The translations under genes and the position numbers were made by a program. This document shows positions 1-34,882 of a DNA stretch of 64,000 nucleotides, piece by piece. Origin of the DNA: Antennarius striatus (Eukaryota > Chordata > Actinopteri > Lophiiformes > Antennariidae); assembly GCF_040054535.1 (NCBI RefSeq), contig NC_090784.1, positions 10,607,501-10,671,500 of the forward strand, read 5' to 3'. Position 1 is the stretch's first letter; each line of letters begins with the position of its first letter. The notes below the pieces were generated by a model. That model saw nothing but the letters and a program-made list of their open reading frames with translations, was not told where the DNA came from and searched no databases.

Positions 1-2160
1 CGTAAAAAAAACAGTGAGCTTCACCGATAGCAGAGACAGTGTGGTATACCAGTAATATAAACACTCCATTGTTTTTTTGGCTCTATGAGTAATAATCCCT
101 CCCAACCCCTCCATCCCATCTCTCCTTTCCCTCTAATGAGCTGTGGTCTGTTATCAGTCATTACAGAATGCCTGATTATCCAACTGGCATTCTGCACACG
201 CTCACAGTCAACTTCCTGAAGGTGACCTTTTCATGTTGCCATAGAAACCGCCTCTCTGTGCTCTGAGATGCTCAGCCTGTACACAGAGTGAGACAGAGAG
301 TGAGAGAAAGAGATGACAGAATATTTAATTCATATAAGAGTGCATTCTTTTGCTGGAATGAGATTATTATTATTATTTTTCAAACCACCATTAAATCTGT
401 ATGAACTCACTTATTACACGTCAATTGTGCTTCAATTTCTCACACCTCTGTGTATTTATTTAGCTTTGAATTGTCTAACCTTGGGCTAAAATAATTAATT
501 TTTGTAAATACCATATTTGAAAGTGGATTTCGCAGAAGAAAAAAAAGATCAAAAAAACTGTTAAGGGGTGAAGGTTTTAACAGACACACATTTTCCGTTG
601 TATGTGTTTGGGTATGTGTTGTAACAGCCGGATCTGAGACTGCAAAGGAAAACTAAATTGTAAAAGTTTTTATATTCAAATGCATTGAAAACAGTGGATG
701 GAAAGAATCTGTAAGGCAGAAAAGGTTTTGGGAATGGTTGAGGCCTGTGCTACAAGAATGTATAAAAAAAGAAAGAAAGAAAGCTATTGCTTAGATGTGT
801 GTAGACTGCAGATACTGTCTCTGATGAAGAGCTAGCTGCTGATTCAAGTTATATGCATGAGGAACATCAGGCTCCTGTGAGAGCTATTCTGAGATCTCTA
901 AAAATACACATGCAGAAACAATAACACACTAGAACTAAGACATGAAAACTCGTGTGAAATTTGTTTATTCCCATGTACACCAAGCAAAATCAGAGCCATG
1001 TGGTTTACTTTTAAGAAGCAAGATGTTTCAGTTATTGGTTTCACCACATAATCCTTCATGACATCATCTGTATGTTGCTCACAGACGTTGCATTAAATAT
1101 GGTGCTTCTGAAATAGCTAATAATTTGAAAAAAGAGTGAACATTTGAATATGCAATTGAAGGCATTCATCTCTTTAACACAGTTGCATTTACACTGTATA
1201 TATAAAATAGAACTGATGTCAAATGTATGTGAAGATGTAGCAGCCACTTGCTGCTGCAGACAAAATGCTTCTTCAATTTTTACATCCCGCTTCAAAGCTG
1301 TGATGTATTGTAATTTGCTTTGCTACTGTGACTTGGCCTTTACCCCACACGTCTTTCCTGTAACCTTCTCAATGTTGATTGCCTGAGTTACTGCCCTTTC
1401 ACTGCTGGCTGAGGTTTTAGTATAGACTGACTTAATCACACCTGTTCTGCCTCCTGCCTTAAAGGTTTGGGTGTCATATTTGTGATCCAGTGTTGAAAAG
1501 TAATTGAAAATAATGATGTTGGCCGATTTCCAAGTAGAAATGCTTCCTTGGAGAGAGAACTACAATAATTATGGTAATTAATCCCATCAATGTACATTAA
1601 TTAAATTCCAGAGGCAAAGACAAAAATAGCCCACATTTTCTTACAGAAATTTGTAATAATTCTTATACTAAGATAACTCGTGCATGGAATCGGAACGTTT
1701 CATAAATGATCTACATAGATGAGGGAATCAGGCTAATATGTGATGAAATTGCAAACTCCTTTTCATGTGATGTGCAAGTCTGAATGAATAAACGTAGAAG
1801 TTGAGTTTAACAGCAACAGGCATCATCCAATTATTTATTGAGTTGAGTTTTCATAGCTGTGTCGTGATGTGGTTTGTCTCTCTAGGTCATCATACTTCCT
1901 CAAGAGGGGGATCGAGTCTGTGACTAATGCCTCCTTCAACAATATACGTCAGTGACCGTGTTAAAAATAGACTGCCCCGGAATGTGACTGGAATTCAGGA
2001 TCCAGAATTTGTGTCTTAGTGTGGATTCCAATCCATTTCTCCTCTGACTTTGTTCCCTGTAGGTCATTCATGTTTCTGTGATGATGTAACATCCCATTGG
2101 TCCAGAGGTTATGTACAAATCACCCTTAAACTGGTAGCACTGTGCAACGTTCAAGAACAT
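1..2160. other. Intergenic stretch upstream of nrsn1
   Basis: AT-rich unique-looking sequence. Open frames here are under 110 codons with no recognisable domain or splice context. I see no gene or repeat family. Confidence 0.5.
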
Positions 2161-2257
2161 TATCTATCTGTCTGTCTGTCCGTCTGTCCTCCCATCTCAT
2201 CTCATCTCATCTCATCTCATCTCATCTCATCTTATCTCATGTCATCTCATCTCATCA
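2161..2257. repeat. Compound simple repeat (CTGT)n then (CATCT)n
   Basis: A short tetranucleotide run (TCTGTCTG type) is followed by about twelve units of the pentamer CATCT with a few substitutions. Confidence 0.9.
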
Positions 2258-2385
2258 ATGGAGGTCTTTCTGTTCACCTGCCCGCTTATTTACGCATATT
2301 CCAATTGAATCCTGACCCCAACACCCCCTCTTCTGAGGTTACGCAAGCACAGTAAATTGCGTGAAAATCTGAATCATCGTTGAGT

Positions 2386-2659
<274 letters not shown>

Positions 2660-3416
2660 GTAGAGCAATGGGACCCGGCTGGAGTAGCTGCGAGTGATAA
2701 CTCTCCGTGCTGGTAATGACAGGTAAATAACGATTTTAATTATTTTAGAGAGTGTTTCTGGGATTATAGATTGTAAACTAGGTTGTTGCTTTGGTAAACA
2801 TCTGATCGGAACGTCCTTTTTCCTGCTGAGATGGTGTCATCCTTCAAAACGATGACATCTTCACATCTCGAAGTAGCACTCTTGTGGGGAATATGTAGAA
2901 AGAACATTTTCTACGTAAACTTTTTGACCTGACTTGTCGGCTTTTTTTGCTCCATGGTTGTGTTCCTGGTGAATGATCAATCGTTCCGGGTATTGGTCTC
3001 ATGATCAACATGATATTAAACTTCAACCATGTATGCATTTGGCTGCACGTCAGATCATATTTCCAGACGATATCAATCGTATTCATTTCTTACAAATGTT
3101 CCCAAGCAATGTCCGTTTTTTTTTTCAAAAATTTAATTGAAAATCGGGTTGTGCGTCTATTTACATCTCGGTAGGGGCTGGGAGGAATGGATAAGATCTG
3201 TTTTCAGGCTGGCGTCATTTATTACGTCTGTGTGTCTTCCTGCTGTGCTGAGGGATGGTCGCCGAATAATGGCGCTCATCACCACGGCCAGCTCCCGCTT
3301 CTCCGGATCTTATATGAAACAGATAATAAAGGACGCGCCTTTGTATGAATGGAAGTGACTTCAAGAGCAGTTGAGTTTACCTACAAGCACAATTCTAATT
3401 CACCTCTTTATACATA

Positions 3417-3488
3417 GTGTGTGCGTGTGTGTGTGTGCGTGCGTGTGCGTGCGTGCGTGCGTGCGTGCGTGCGTGTGTGTGTGTGTGT
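3417..3488. repeat. (GT)n/(GTGC)n microsatellite
   Basis: Alternating GT and GTGC units over about 72 bases. Confidence 0.95.
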
Positions 3489-4147
3489 ATGAGAGGGAGA
3501 ACGTTGTAGTCATTTATGTTGGTTGTTGGTTCATTTTTTTCTGCTTCATGATGCTCTGGATCACTGAAGGTCAAGGTCACTGGATTTACCAATGAACACA
3601 GAGGCAAATTATGGCTCTACAAAAATGTGCTGTGAGTTGAGATCTTGCGTAAATGATGTAAGTCTACATGACAACGCTATTATTTGGATTTTGGTAATAT
3701 GCATTTCTTACAATTGTATTTTTGTCTTTATCTGAGGTGAAGATGAAACTTGAAACAATATTGAACATTTTCTACTTAATGTTATTTTGGCAGATACTGT
3801 GCTTCTACTGAGCTCCCTGGTTTTAATTTAAGCAGTACATGAGACACAAGGGGATAAATGCCTGATTTTAATTCCACATTTCACTGCCTGCACTCCAGTT
3901 GTGTGTCTTACTTACCCCCATTTCACATATGGTGTGAGAATTAATTGATGTTCGACATCATTCATCTCCTCCCCACCTTCCTGGGCATCCGTCATCTGCT
4001 TAATCAAATCATCTTATTTGGGTAACAAAGTAAAATAAATAATGGCATGGTAACTGTGCCATACTTACAGGTAAACCATCCCTGTAAAGGATTTTAATTT
4101 AAACCTTAATAAAATAACTCCAAGCTTGCACTGATCTGTTTGAACCT

Positions 4148-4187
4148 GTGTGCGTGTGCGTGCGTGCATGTGTGTGTGTGTGTGTGT
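4148..4187. repeat. Short (GT)n tract beside a Tc1-like element
   Basis: About 40 bases of GT/GC alternation just left of the transposon edge. Confidence 0.9.
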
Positions 4188-4205
4188 TCCAGAGGCTTGT
4201 ACACA

Positions 4206-5350
4206 AATATACAATCACCTGCCACTTTATTAGGTAAATCTTGCTAGTACTGGGTTGGACCACCTTTTACCTTCAGAACTGCCTTAACCCTAACGGCACA
4301 GATCCAACAAGGTACTGGAAACATTTCTCAGAGAGTTTGGTCCACATTGACAAGATAGCGTCGCGCAGTTGCTTTAGATTTGTCGGCTGCACATCCATGA
4401 TGCGAATCTCCCGTTCCAACACGTCCCACAGGTGCCCTATCGGCTTGAGATCTGGTGAATGTGCAGTCCACGTGCATACTGTGAGCTCATTGTCATGTTC
4501 AAGAAACCAGTCTGAGATGATTCGAGCTTTATGAGATGGAACAGTATACTGCTGGAAGAAGCCATCAGAAAATGGGTACACTGTGGTCATAAAGGAATAG
4601 ACATGGTCAGCAATAGTGATCGGGTAGGCTGCGGCGCTGCAAGATGCTCAACTGGTACTAAGCGGCCAAAAAAGTGTCAAGAAAATATCTCCCACACCAT
4701 TACACCACCACCACCAGTCTGAACCGTTGATACAAGGCAGGGTAGATCCATGCTTTCATGTTGTTGACGCCAAATTCTGAGCCCCACCATCCAAATGTTA
4801 CAGTAAGACTCATCAGACCAGGGTACGTTTACTTCTGTTGTCCAGTTTTGGTGAGCCTGTGGGAATTGTATCCTCAGTTTCCTGTTCATAGCTGACAGGA
4901 GTGGCACCCAGTTTGTCTTCTGCTGCCGTAGCCCATCTGCATCAAGGTTTGACGTGTTGTGTGTTCAGAGATGCTCTTCTTAATACCTCAGTTATAACAA
5001 ATTGTTATTTGAGTTACTGTTGCCTTTCTATCAGCTTGAACCAGTCTGGCCATTCTCCTCTGATCTCTGGCATCAACAAGGCATTCTCGCCCACAGAACT
5101 GCCGCTCACTGGATATTTTCTCTTTTTTGGACCATTTCCTGTCAACCCTAAAGATGGTTGTACATGAAAAACCCAGTAGATCAGCAGTTTCTGAAATACT
5201 CAGACCAGCCAGTTTGGCACCAAAAACCATGCCACGTTCAAAGTCACTTAAATGACCTTTCTTCTCCATTCTGGTGCTTGGTCTGAACTACATGTTGACA
5301 ATGTCTACATGCCTAAATGTATTGAGTTGCTGCCATATGAGTGGCTGATA
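4206..5350 (-). mobile_element. Degraded Tc1/mariner-type DNA transposon
   Basis: The left end shows the CACCTGCCACTTTATTAGGTA terminus known from a fish Tc1-like family; the matching right terminal repeat is missing past about 5350, so the copy is truncated. The minus strand carries transposase pieces in three frames: N-terminal helix-turn-helix region at 5269-4988 (SDFERGMVFGAKLAGLSISE), middle at 4907-4677 with WSDESYCNIW holding the first catalytic Asp, and C-terminal at 4590-4273 with SPDLKPIGHLWDVLEREI. The second catalytic Asp (expected after FQQ) is Tyr and the expected Glu of the PIEHLWD motif is Gly. Confidence 0.9.
4273..5269 (-). pseudogene. Tc1-like transposase pseudogene
   Basis: Reading runs from Met at 5269 towards 4273 but needs at least two frame changes (about 4988-4907 and 4677-4590). 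Two of the three DDE-type catalytic positions are substituted, so the enzyme is inactive as read. Confidence 0.88.
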
Positions 5351-6033
5351 TTATTTATCATCATCAACTGTCATTCTGTCATGGTCAGAACCTTAGCCAT
5401 TATTTTCGAAATAATCCATTTTTTTTTGGATGTTGCCTACATTTGAGGTTTGGTCTTAAAGATTCATAAAATAATGTATGGAGGCTTTAAAATATGTGTT
5501 TGGTTCACTTTATGATGCTATGATATTTATATGTATCTTTTAAATCACTTAAATACATATAGTCTTTTTGGACAAATGATAAATGAATATACAGTAGAAA
5601 TGTAGAAGGCTGTAGGACAGTCTAAAGTCATAAAACAGACATGACAGATGTTAAGTTAACAATACTCAGAATTATGACAATTTCCTGGCACCTCTGAGTA
5701 AATCCGTGAGTCACTGGACTACCACAGTTAAAAATGTGCAAACACACCTCTGCCAAAGCTTAGTTTTCTGTTACAAAAATATAGTGTTGAAATAAATCCT
5801 CCATAAAAATCCTCCTTGTGAGTTGCAGTTTACTAAACATTGTATGTAAAGTGGAAGTCTGATGTAAAAATGTACTTTCATTTCATAACAGCAGACAATG
5901 AGAATGGATCATCATTTACCTCAATTTACTGAGGCACTCTGCCCCCACTAGAGTTACATAATATCCTTGCAATGTCTGTTGGTACATGCTTGTATTTATG
6001 TATTTATCAATATATGAATGCCCTGCCCTGCTC
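5351..6033. other. Sequence between the Tc1-like copy and the nrsn1 TG tract
   Basis: AT-rich, with no recognisable exon. The nrsn1 promoter may lie here or further left, but no TATA box or CpG island stands out. Confidence 0.4.
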
Positions 6034-6189
<156 letters not shown>

Positions 6190-7395
6190 ATGACGTCTTG
6201 CTCAGAGATCTGTGGGTCAGAGCATGCTGAGCAAACCAAAGTCAGAGGGAACTGTCAGCAGTATGGGGTCCGATCCTACCTTCACCAGGTACCAACAGAT
6301 AATAGTAACTTACAAAACACATGTTCCCTCTTCATATCCTCCACCTTGATAAAACCCCTCAACTGTGTCTTTCTGACTTTTAGATGTTGATCTGTATTGA
6401 GTCTCTATGTTTGAATGTAAAATATATATTTTTCCAATATCTTGTCTAGTTTTATGAGGAATGCACAGCATCTATCTGGGAACGTGATGAAGATTTTCAG
6501 ATTCAGAGATCACCTAGCAGGTGGAGCTCTTTACCCTGGAAGGTGAGACATATCTCCCCGACTGTAATCTGGATTCCAAAAATTTTGCAGAACAGACTAC
6601 AACAGGCTCTCTGTATGTCTCCTACCCAACAGGTCTGTCTCGCGTTTGGCGCCCTGATCTTGTTTGCAGGCCTCATTGTTGTTCTGGTGGGTTATGCCAC
6701 TCCAGCCAGGATTGAAGCGTTTGGTGAAGATGATCTCCTTTTTGTTGACAGGTACGCAAACAACAGAATAAAACCTTTGATATTTTAGACACTTATTATG
6801 CATATTTTGTTGATCAGATATAATCTGTACTGAATGTTCCTTTTGTATTAAAATCAATACTTTGTGACATTTTTTAAAAGGGTTAAAATAAAACAAATAA
6901 ATAGGGTGACCTTTTTATTGCCACAATGTTTTTCTGGTTAGCAGTAAAACAAACAATGTTATTTAATGCTTCAAATAAACTGTCTGTGTCAAACAGCCAC
7001 GCAGTCAGTTTCAACCATGCATTGGACGTCTGTAAACTGACTGGAGCTGTACTGTTCTGTGTGGGAGGCACCTCTATGGCTGTGGGCCTTTTGCTATCCG
7101 CCTTTGGCAAAAGCTACTCCAAAGAAGAACTGTTTCTGCAGCAGAAGTTTAAAGAGAGGTTGGCAGATCTGCAAGCAACAGTTGGTAAGGTTTTTCTGTC
7201 TACCAGTCTTATTAAGTCAAAATATGGGAATACGTTCAGAAATGCCAGACATTGAGTATTGCTTATCATAGTGGGACTGCTTCTGTCACAGGTACACCCA
7301 TAATGAGAGCACCAACCCCTGGAGAAGGAAAAGTGCCTGTCACACTTTCAAAAGTCCAGAACATCCAGCCCACGACCACAAAGTCAGAGACCTGA
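6190..7395 (+). CDS. nrsn1: Neurensin-1-like vesicle membrane protein, 5 coding exons
   Basis: Coding exons 6190-6288, 6450-6542, 6633-6751, 6997-7184 and 7292-7395 join to 200 codons plus TGA; every intron is GT-AG and the phases close. The product has a soluble N-terminus with a GVRSYLHQFYEEC motif, a first membrane segment at about residues 66-86, a loop containing RIEAFGEDDL, a second membrane segment at about 118-141 (with LFCVGGTSMA), then the motif SKEELFLQQKFKERLAD and a short tail with PVTLSKVQN. These match what I recall of vertebrate neurensin-1 (human about 195 aa), a neuronal vesicle and neurite membrane protein. The start is the first Met, MTSC, which aligns with MSSC of mammals. 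The closest alternative is nrsn2, but the C-terminal PVTLSKVQN block and the dcdc2 neighbour favour nrsn1. The gene converges on dcdc2. Confidence 0.93.
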
Positions 7396-7648
7396 CAGAC
7401 GGTCAGACAAAGACATAAAGTGAAGGCGTATGTGTGTGATGACTGATTGATGTAAACATGGGTATTTCGTTATGTGCATTTTTGGGTTTAAAGGTCAGGT
7501 TACTTTATTCGTGTTTGACATTAAATCTTGATTTCAAGGTGATATGGTTACAGAGTCAGTAAGCTGAGAGAAGTTAAAATGTGCTTTATGGAAATCTGAA
7601 TGAAAGTCATAAGGTTCAAAGAAAAGCACAGGTCTGGACCCCCCCCCC

Positions 7649-7685
7649 ACACACACACACACACACACAAACACAAACACACACA
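7649..7685. repeat. Short (CA)n tract
   Basis: CA dinucleotide run with two AAACA interruptions, preceded by a C homopolymer. Confidence 0.9.
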
Positions 7686-9850
7686 TGCCCGCACTCAACT
7701 AATATGTGCTGTTATAGTTTCCTGTATATCTCTATAAGGAGGAATTCATTTCAATAGTAGAAGATGGTGCAGCTGCTGGTGGGTGCAGAGCAGCGGATGC
7801 AGAAACAATAACAGAATTCTAAAACCAACACCCATTATCTCTGTGTAGCATCAAGAGATGAGAGTTTCTATATGGACAAACCCACACAATATCATTACAT
7901 GGATTTGAGTTTGTAAGTGTGTTTTACTTTCAAGAACACGCCAAGAAGTCTTAGCAAACGCTTCTGTTGGAGTTCACACATCATCAGGGCAGATTAGAGG
8001 AAACCAGATTTGATCAGACCTGAAGGCAGATTGCACAATGACCTTTTTTTCTATTTTATTAGTTTTCTGACCTTGTATCCATCTGTGAATCCGTAGGCAG
8101 GAAGACTGACAGATTAAAGAAGTACACAAATTTAGCCTGGATATGCAGCTCACCTTCTGTCATTATGAGAAAAATTGTCAAAACCAAGCAGATCACTATT
8201 TAGAATTTACAAATATGGTGTTAATCATGCATTATATTGCATGTGTTGTTTCTTTTCTTTCTCTTCATTGCTATTTTCCACTATCCATTAGTTGTAAGAT
8301 GAGGAGCCACCTCAAGAAAGACAAACACATCATTCAGAGGTGTTGTATGATGAGGGATGTAGAGAATGCACTCTCAGCGCTCAGATGAGCTGCAATGTTT
8401 TTGCTCCTCCTATTGTTTTCAGTCTGTCTGGATTCACAAATGTTTTAGATGCATTCACACACAGCACAGCATGTAAAGTTGTTGAAATGTTGCCTCAGTA
8501 CATTTGATATTTTTGTTGTCTCTGTTTTGAGTTCCTTTGCAAAGAGATTCAATATATATTGACTTTTTTTTTTAAATTTCATTGTCATTGTCAAGTTTCA
8601 TTGGCAAACATGCTACTGTCATTAAAGGGGGCATGTCCATCCACAATATTTCCTTTCAAATACAATGAAAAACACTTGATAGCTTCTGTGTAAACAAAAA
8701 GGTTGCTGTTTTACTGCTTGTGTGACCAAGTCAATCTTATATCATTACCACAATCTTGACTATGTCTTTTATGTTAACACTGAAAATGTCTTCCCTTTAA
8801 TGCGATTGGATTATAACGACTTTAAAATATTTTCAAGGAGCTCACTCAACCGTTGACAAGTAAACCTACAGAACAAAAAGAAAGCCCAAGTTGTAAAATG
8901 AGCTCTTCGAATAACTATTTTCAGTGTGTTCAGATCATTAAGATGTGGTCAGTAAATATGCTGAGATGCAGTAAATTGTTTTATTTTCATCTTGTTATTG
9001 ATCAAAGATGAGTTTGATGTTATATTCCCAAATCCACAACAGATATTATTTGTTCTGTGAACCCACGCAACAAGAAACAAGGAACAGTCTAACATAAGAT
9101 TCCCCTGGTGAATACATAAGTAAACTGGAGGTTGTATTGAAGGCAATTGAGTGTGTGTATGTGTGTGTGTATGCATATGTGTATATATACACACACTCAT
9201 GCACACACACACATGCTTGCGTGTGTGCACAGGCTGTGTGTATTTTTCAAAGAACAAATAAAACTAAATACGACACAGCTTAAAATGTCTATTTTGTGTT
9301 TTGACCAAATATAGTAACTGTATGGATCAACACTTGTGTTGTTCAAACATATGTTGTCTGTTAGCATAACTTCAATAATCGTACTATAATATATTTTGCA
9401 AGAAGATAACAATTCTTATATTGTTAATGCTTTAATGGCGATTTTTTTTTTGCCATGCTCATATTCATGTTTTTTTCAACCTTGCTTTCATTATAAAATC
9501 ACTGCCTAACATTTTTGTACTATGCCAGAGTTGCACCTTTTATCCATATTTATTTAAGTACCTCAAGTACAACGCTACCACAATATGCTATCTGTGTTAA
9601 AGTAAAGGACTTTTATTTTACCTGAAGACCAAGTGTATCCCCTTTACTTCAGGTTGTTGGTGTCAATGATGTTCCAACATCCTCAGGCTTAATTACACTG
9701 AACAAAGCTTTTACTGTAATCAGTCAGGAAATGACACACACACATGTATGTGCACATACACACTAAAAGGAAAGATAAGATAGAATTGATGGTGGCTCCA
9801 GAAATAGCACCTTGAGGATCATCACCTCAGCCAGTAAGGCTTTAATGACT

Positions 9851-9851
<1 letters not shown>

Positions 9852-9889
<38 letters not shown>
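9852..9889. repeat. (CA)n microsatellite
   Basis: About 19 CA units without interruption. Confidence 0.95.
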
Positions 9890-9891
<2 letters not shown>

Positions 9892-10654
9892 CCCCACCTC
9901 TTTCTGTGACTCTCTGTGACTCTGTGCTCTCCTTCTCTACCTCCTTCCTCCGTCAGCCACATTCTCTTTCTCTCGTGCTAAGGTGAATCACACATGCATT
10001 GACTAAATAAATCCAGGTTTGAAGAGCAGGAGGAATGAGAGGGTAGTGAGGCAATCACAAAGACAATGGCTTACATCACAGTTCATACTGTAGGTTCCTG
10101 TCTATGGAATGTAGTTTTGTTTTGTTTTTAGCCTTATACATCCTTCTTTCTTTGGAAAACAAAGACATACAATTTCTGGATAAGAGCATAAGTTAAAAGG
10201 AGAAGCAGGTTTGCTACCATGTATGATATTTTAAATTCTGTTTAAGGTTGTTCTGCTACCATTAAATGCTCAAAATATAACTTTTTTCATATTGGCACCT
10301 TGAATGAGATGAGAGGTCAGATAATTTAGTTTTTAATATTATTATGTTCAAATTCATTTATTAAGATGCACTCTAGATTAATCATCTAAGGGACTGAAAG
10401 AGAACTGCATTTTATACAAAAACAAATGTGTAAACATACATGTAATGGATGCATTTGATTCAATGAGGGTTTAATCAAAATCAGGAGCATTCTGTCTTTA
10501 AATTAAAAGTCAGTGAATGTTTAAACAGACTGAGTAACCGAGTGGTTTTTTTGATGGCAGACAGCTTTGCACCACATGGCTCACCTTCACTTGTAGCCGT
10601 TAATGATGTGGATGTATGAAAGGGTTTGTATTGTACCCTCTGGGTTACATCCTT

Positions 10655-10995
10655 TGTGTCATGTCATGTCATCCTTCCCGATGTCACCCTACCTTCTTCA
10701 TCCTCCTCTCTAACACCAACTGCCCTCATGTCTTCCCTCACTACATCCAACAAGAGGACCTTCTCTTTTGTCTTCTTGGCCTCTTGCCTGGTAGCTCCAT
10801 CCTCAACATCCTTTTACCAATATATTCCCCATCTCTCCTCTGAACGTGTCCAAACCATTTGCTTTCTCTAACTTTGTCTCAAAACGTCTCAACTTGGCTG
10901 TTCCTCTGATGAAATTGTTGCTGAACCTATCCAACCTGATCACTCCTACATAAAACTTCAGCATCTTCATTCTGTCACCTCAGGCTCAGCTTCCT
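10655..10995 (-). mobile_element. RTE-type LINE 3' fragment
   Basis: Read on the minus strand in shifting frames, this stretch gives remnants of the C-terminal region of fish RTE LINE ORF2: a block like MKMLKF followed by a LDRIRNE-like block, then a KANGLDTFRGEMG-like block and a Lys/Arg-rich stretch. Frames are broken. It belongs to the same general family as the pieces at 28270-29515 and 40330-41480. Confidence 0.6.
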
Positions 10996-12667
10996 GTTGT
11001 TACGAAGAAAAAAACACACAAAGAAATAAATAAATTGGACAACTTACCTGCCTGCCGGTCTGTCTGTCTGTCTGTCTGCCTGCCCATGTGGACTAATCTA
11101 GACCTGTAAATGATCTTGCGGAACATGTAGCTAAAGCTTCCCATAGTATATACTTGCAAACTTAGCAGCTGGGAGCGCTTACAATATCGTTTTCTTTTCT
11201 TTCTTTTTTTCAATCTTTTTTTGTTTTGTTAAACAGCCATTTGTGTAATACATAAAAATAACGTCATCGTGGAACTGTCCTGCAATGAGGAGCAAGTGTC
11301 TCTGTAGAAGGGACAACAGATCTGGCCATAGCTCTCCCACAGATGTAAGGAGTAACTCCCTGAGCTGTAGAACAAGCACTGTGGTAACAACAGACATTCA
11401 GCAGGTAACCTGATGACTTCAACGCCAAGCCTATACCCCCATGGCAGTAAACAGTAACCACCAGCCTACTCAGAGGTAATGGATCTGTATACCTTTCTTA
11501 ACAGTCACATACTGAGTGCAACATGCTCTCAGTCCAGTAGCCATCAGAGCTTCACACATAGACTAGAGTAGAACAGCAGATATATGAAGAAAAAAGCTTG
11601 CTTTTCAATCATTTTACACATTAAGACCTTTGGAATGTTTACCTTGTATTAATACATTACTGTACTTTGATATACTGTACTAGATATAGGCAAAAGAAAA
11701 TAGGGCAAATAACTGGAATTAGTATGGTTTAATAAAGTATGCACACATGATTTTGAAATAGAATAGTAATAGCAATAGCAGTAATTCCAATAGCAGTGAC
11801 TGAGGCAAATGCAAACCCATTGAACAAAGATTATAATTATTACAATTTGATAACATTTTTGCCAAAGTCATACTTATGTACAGTCACTACAAGCTTTAAA
11901 TGTGTATTGTTTCTTGGAAATGATTCACGAGGATTATTCTGTTACAGACTGACAGTGATTAAGGTACAGTATGGAGCAAAGTCTATTTTATCAAACATTA
12001 TTTTAAAGCTAAAGAAGTGTGCATTTATATTCTGCTAGAAGATTAATATAAATATTGCATCAAACAACAGAATGAAGAATCATTATTCTGAAAAAAAGAA
12101 AACCTTTAAGCTCATTGTCACTACAACCACTTAACTGGACATTAACACATACAGAATGTTTAAAATATTACACAGACCGCAGATTATTGCTTTTACTTGT
12201 GAAGTTAATTTGTTTATGGGTATAAACATAAAATTACATACATACACACTGTAAATAGCTAGTGAAATAACAACTTTATCAAAAATAAAAATCTTATACA
12301 TATATGACTGTAGCTATAATTACAGTCTCAAAGTTTGACTCAATGCAGGCCTGGCAGATAGTGTGTACTAAAAGAAGTTACGGTGTGTCTTCATGTAATA
12401 TAGTAATAAAAGCTTTAACTTTTGCATAACTTTCTCAGACAACAGTAATGGTTTTTATAACTCCCATTTGAATATATTTTAAATGTTTGTTGTGTTTTTG
12501 TATATTGACCTAAATTAACAGCTGACAGCTTCTACTACTTAATAACATGACAATTGCCTAATCAGTACAGTATATACAAGTCCATCTAGTGAAATAATTG
12601 TAAATGTCTTGCTTTGCTCAATGTGAATTTGCTTTGCCACCTTCATTAGTTCTACACTGTTTTGTAT
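10996..12667. other. Gap between convergent genes, right part
   Basis: A short (CTGT)n run at about 11059-11080 is visible; the dcdc2 3' UTR should lie at the right end, but its polyadenylation signal was not identified. A GC-richer patch at about 11270-11560 has an open minus frame (11461-11264) that I do not recognise. Confidence 0.4.
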
Positions 12668-12789
12668 TTATCTTTCTGAATCTTCCTCTTTCATGTCTTT
12701 ATCTTCCTTGACTTGATCAACCTCTTCCTCCTCCTCCCCCTCTGTCTCCATGTCCTCTCTCATCTTTGAAATCAGCTGAGTTTTTTCTC

Positions 12790-12798
<9 letters not shown>
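12668..12798 (-). other. Coding-like acidic tail out of frame after the dcdc2 stop
   Basis: On the minus strand, one frame stays open for 42 codons from the dcdc2 stop region to TAA at 12668-12670. Its composition (runs of Glu, with Asp, Lys and Met) resembles the preceding exon. It is offset by one base from the annotated frame. It could be a lost C-terminus after a small indel, an alternative splice product, or chance from purine-rich DNA. Confidence 0.45.
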
Positions 12799-34436
<21,638 letters not shown>

Positions 34437-34811
34437 CGTCGTGCGTAAAACAGGGCTGGCGCGCAACGGAGATAGATCTTTGTTGAAATACGCATGCAAC
34501 AGGTTGAGCCAAAGTACGATTGTGACTGGTATAGCCTATGCCATAACATATATTAAATTACTGTTCCATCACTGGCAGATATTTGGGTTTGGAGGAAAAA
34601 GGAACTGAACAAGCAAATCTATGAGTACGAGTCGTTCAGGGTAAAATGCTCTTCGAACGTGAAGACTACTGAATAATAATGAGACCACATGAAACGTCCC
34701 TTGTGTCGCGTCATTATGAATGACATCTATCCATAACTTTAGTAGAATCTTAATCCGCTACAGAGGAAACCACGCAGTCATCCGTTCGCGTTCACCGCGA
34801 CGCAGCAGGTG

Positions 34812-34819
34812 ATGGCAAC
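34812..34819 (-). promoter_or_regulatory. Candidate RFX X-box half-site upstream of dcdc2
   Basis: GTTGCCAT on the minus strand lies about 375 bases upstream of the dcdc2 start in a locally CpG-rich stretch (about 34730-34830). RFX factors drive many ciliary genes through X-boxes, which have two such half-sites; I see only one good half, so this is weak. Confidence 0.25.
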
Positions 34820-34847
34820 GGACGCGTCTCTGTAGTTTATCCACGAC

Positions 34848-34882
34848 CCAGGCTGGGCATCATGGGAGCTTAGTTGTTGAAT
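34848..34882 (-). promoter_or_regulatory. Candidate ZNF143/Staf-like site in the dcdc2 promoter region
   Basis: The minus strand reads AACTAAGCTCCCATGATGCC, close to the recalled ZNF143/Staf promoter consensus (ACTACAA, then TCCCA, then ATGC). It lies about 410-445 bases upstream of the dcdc2 start codon. This is a match by eye only. Confidence 0.35.

Larger units (their letters stand above)
7396..10615. other. Gap between convergent nrsn1 and dcdc2, left part
   Basis: Holds the nrsn1 3' UTR (end not determined; no clear AATAAA near the stop) and CA repeats at about 7649-7685 and 9852-9889. Open frames here, such as 8143-8388 and 8949-9257, have no domain features. No further gene is seen. 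Confidence 0.5.

Noticed and set aside
34437..34499. Upstream in-frame Met (MHAYFNKD) as the dcdc2 start
   Set aside because: The downstream Met at 34436 aligns with the known DCDC2 start just before LSQPVVK; the extra 21 residues match nothing I recall.
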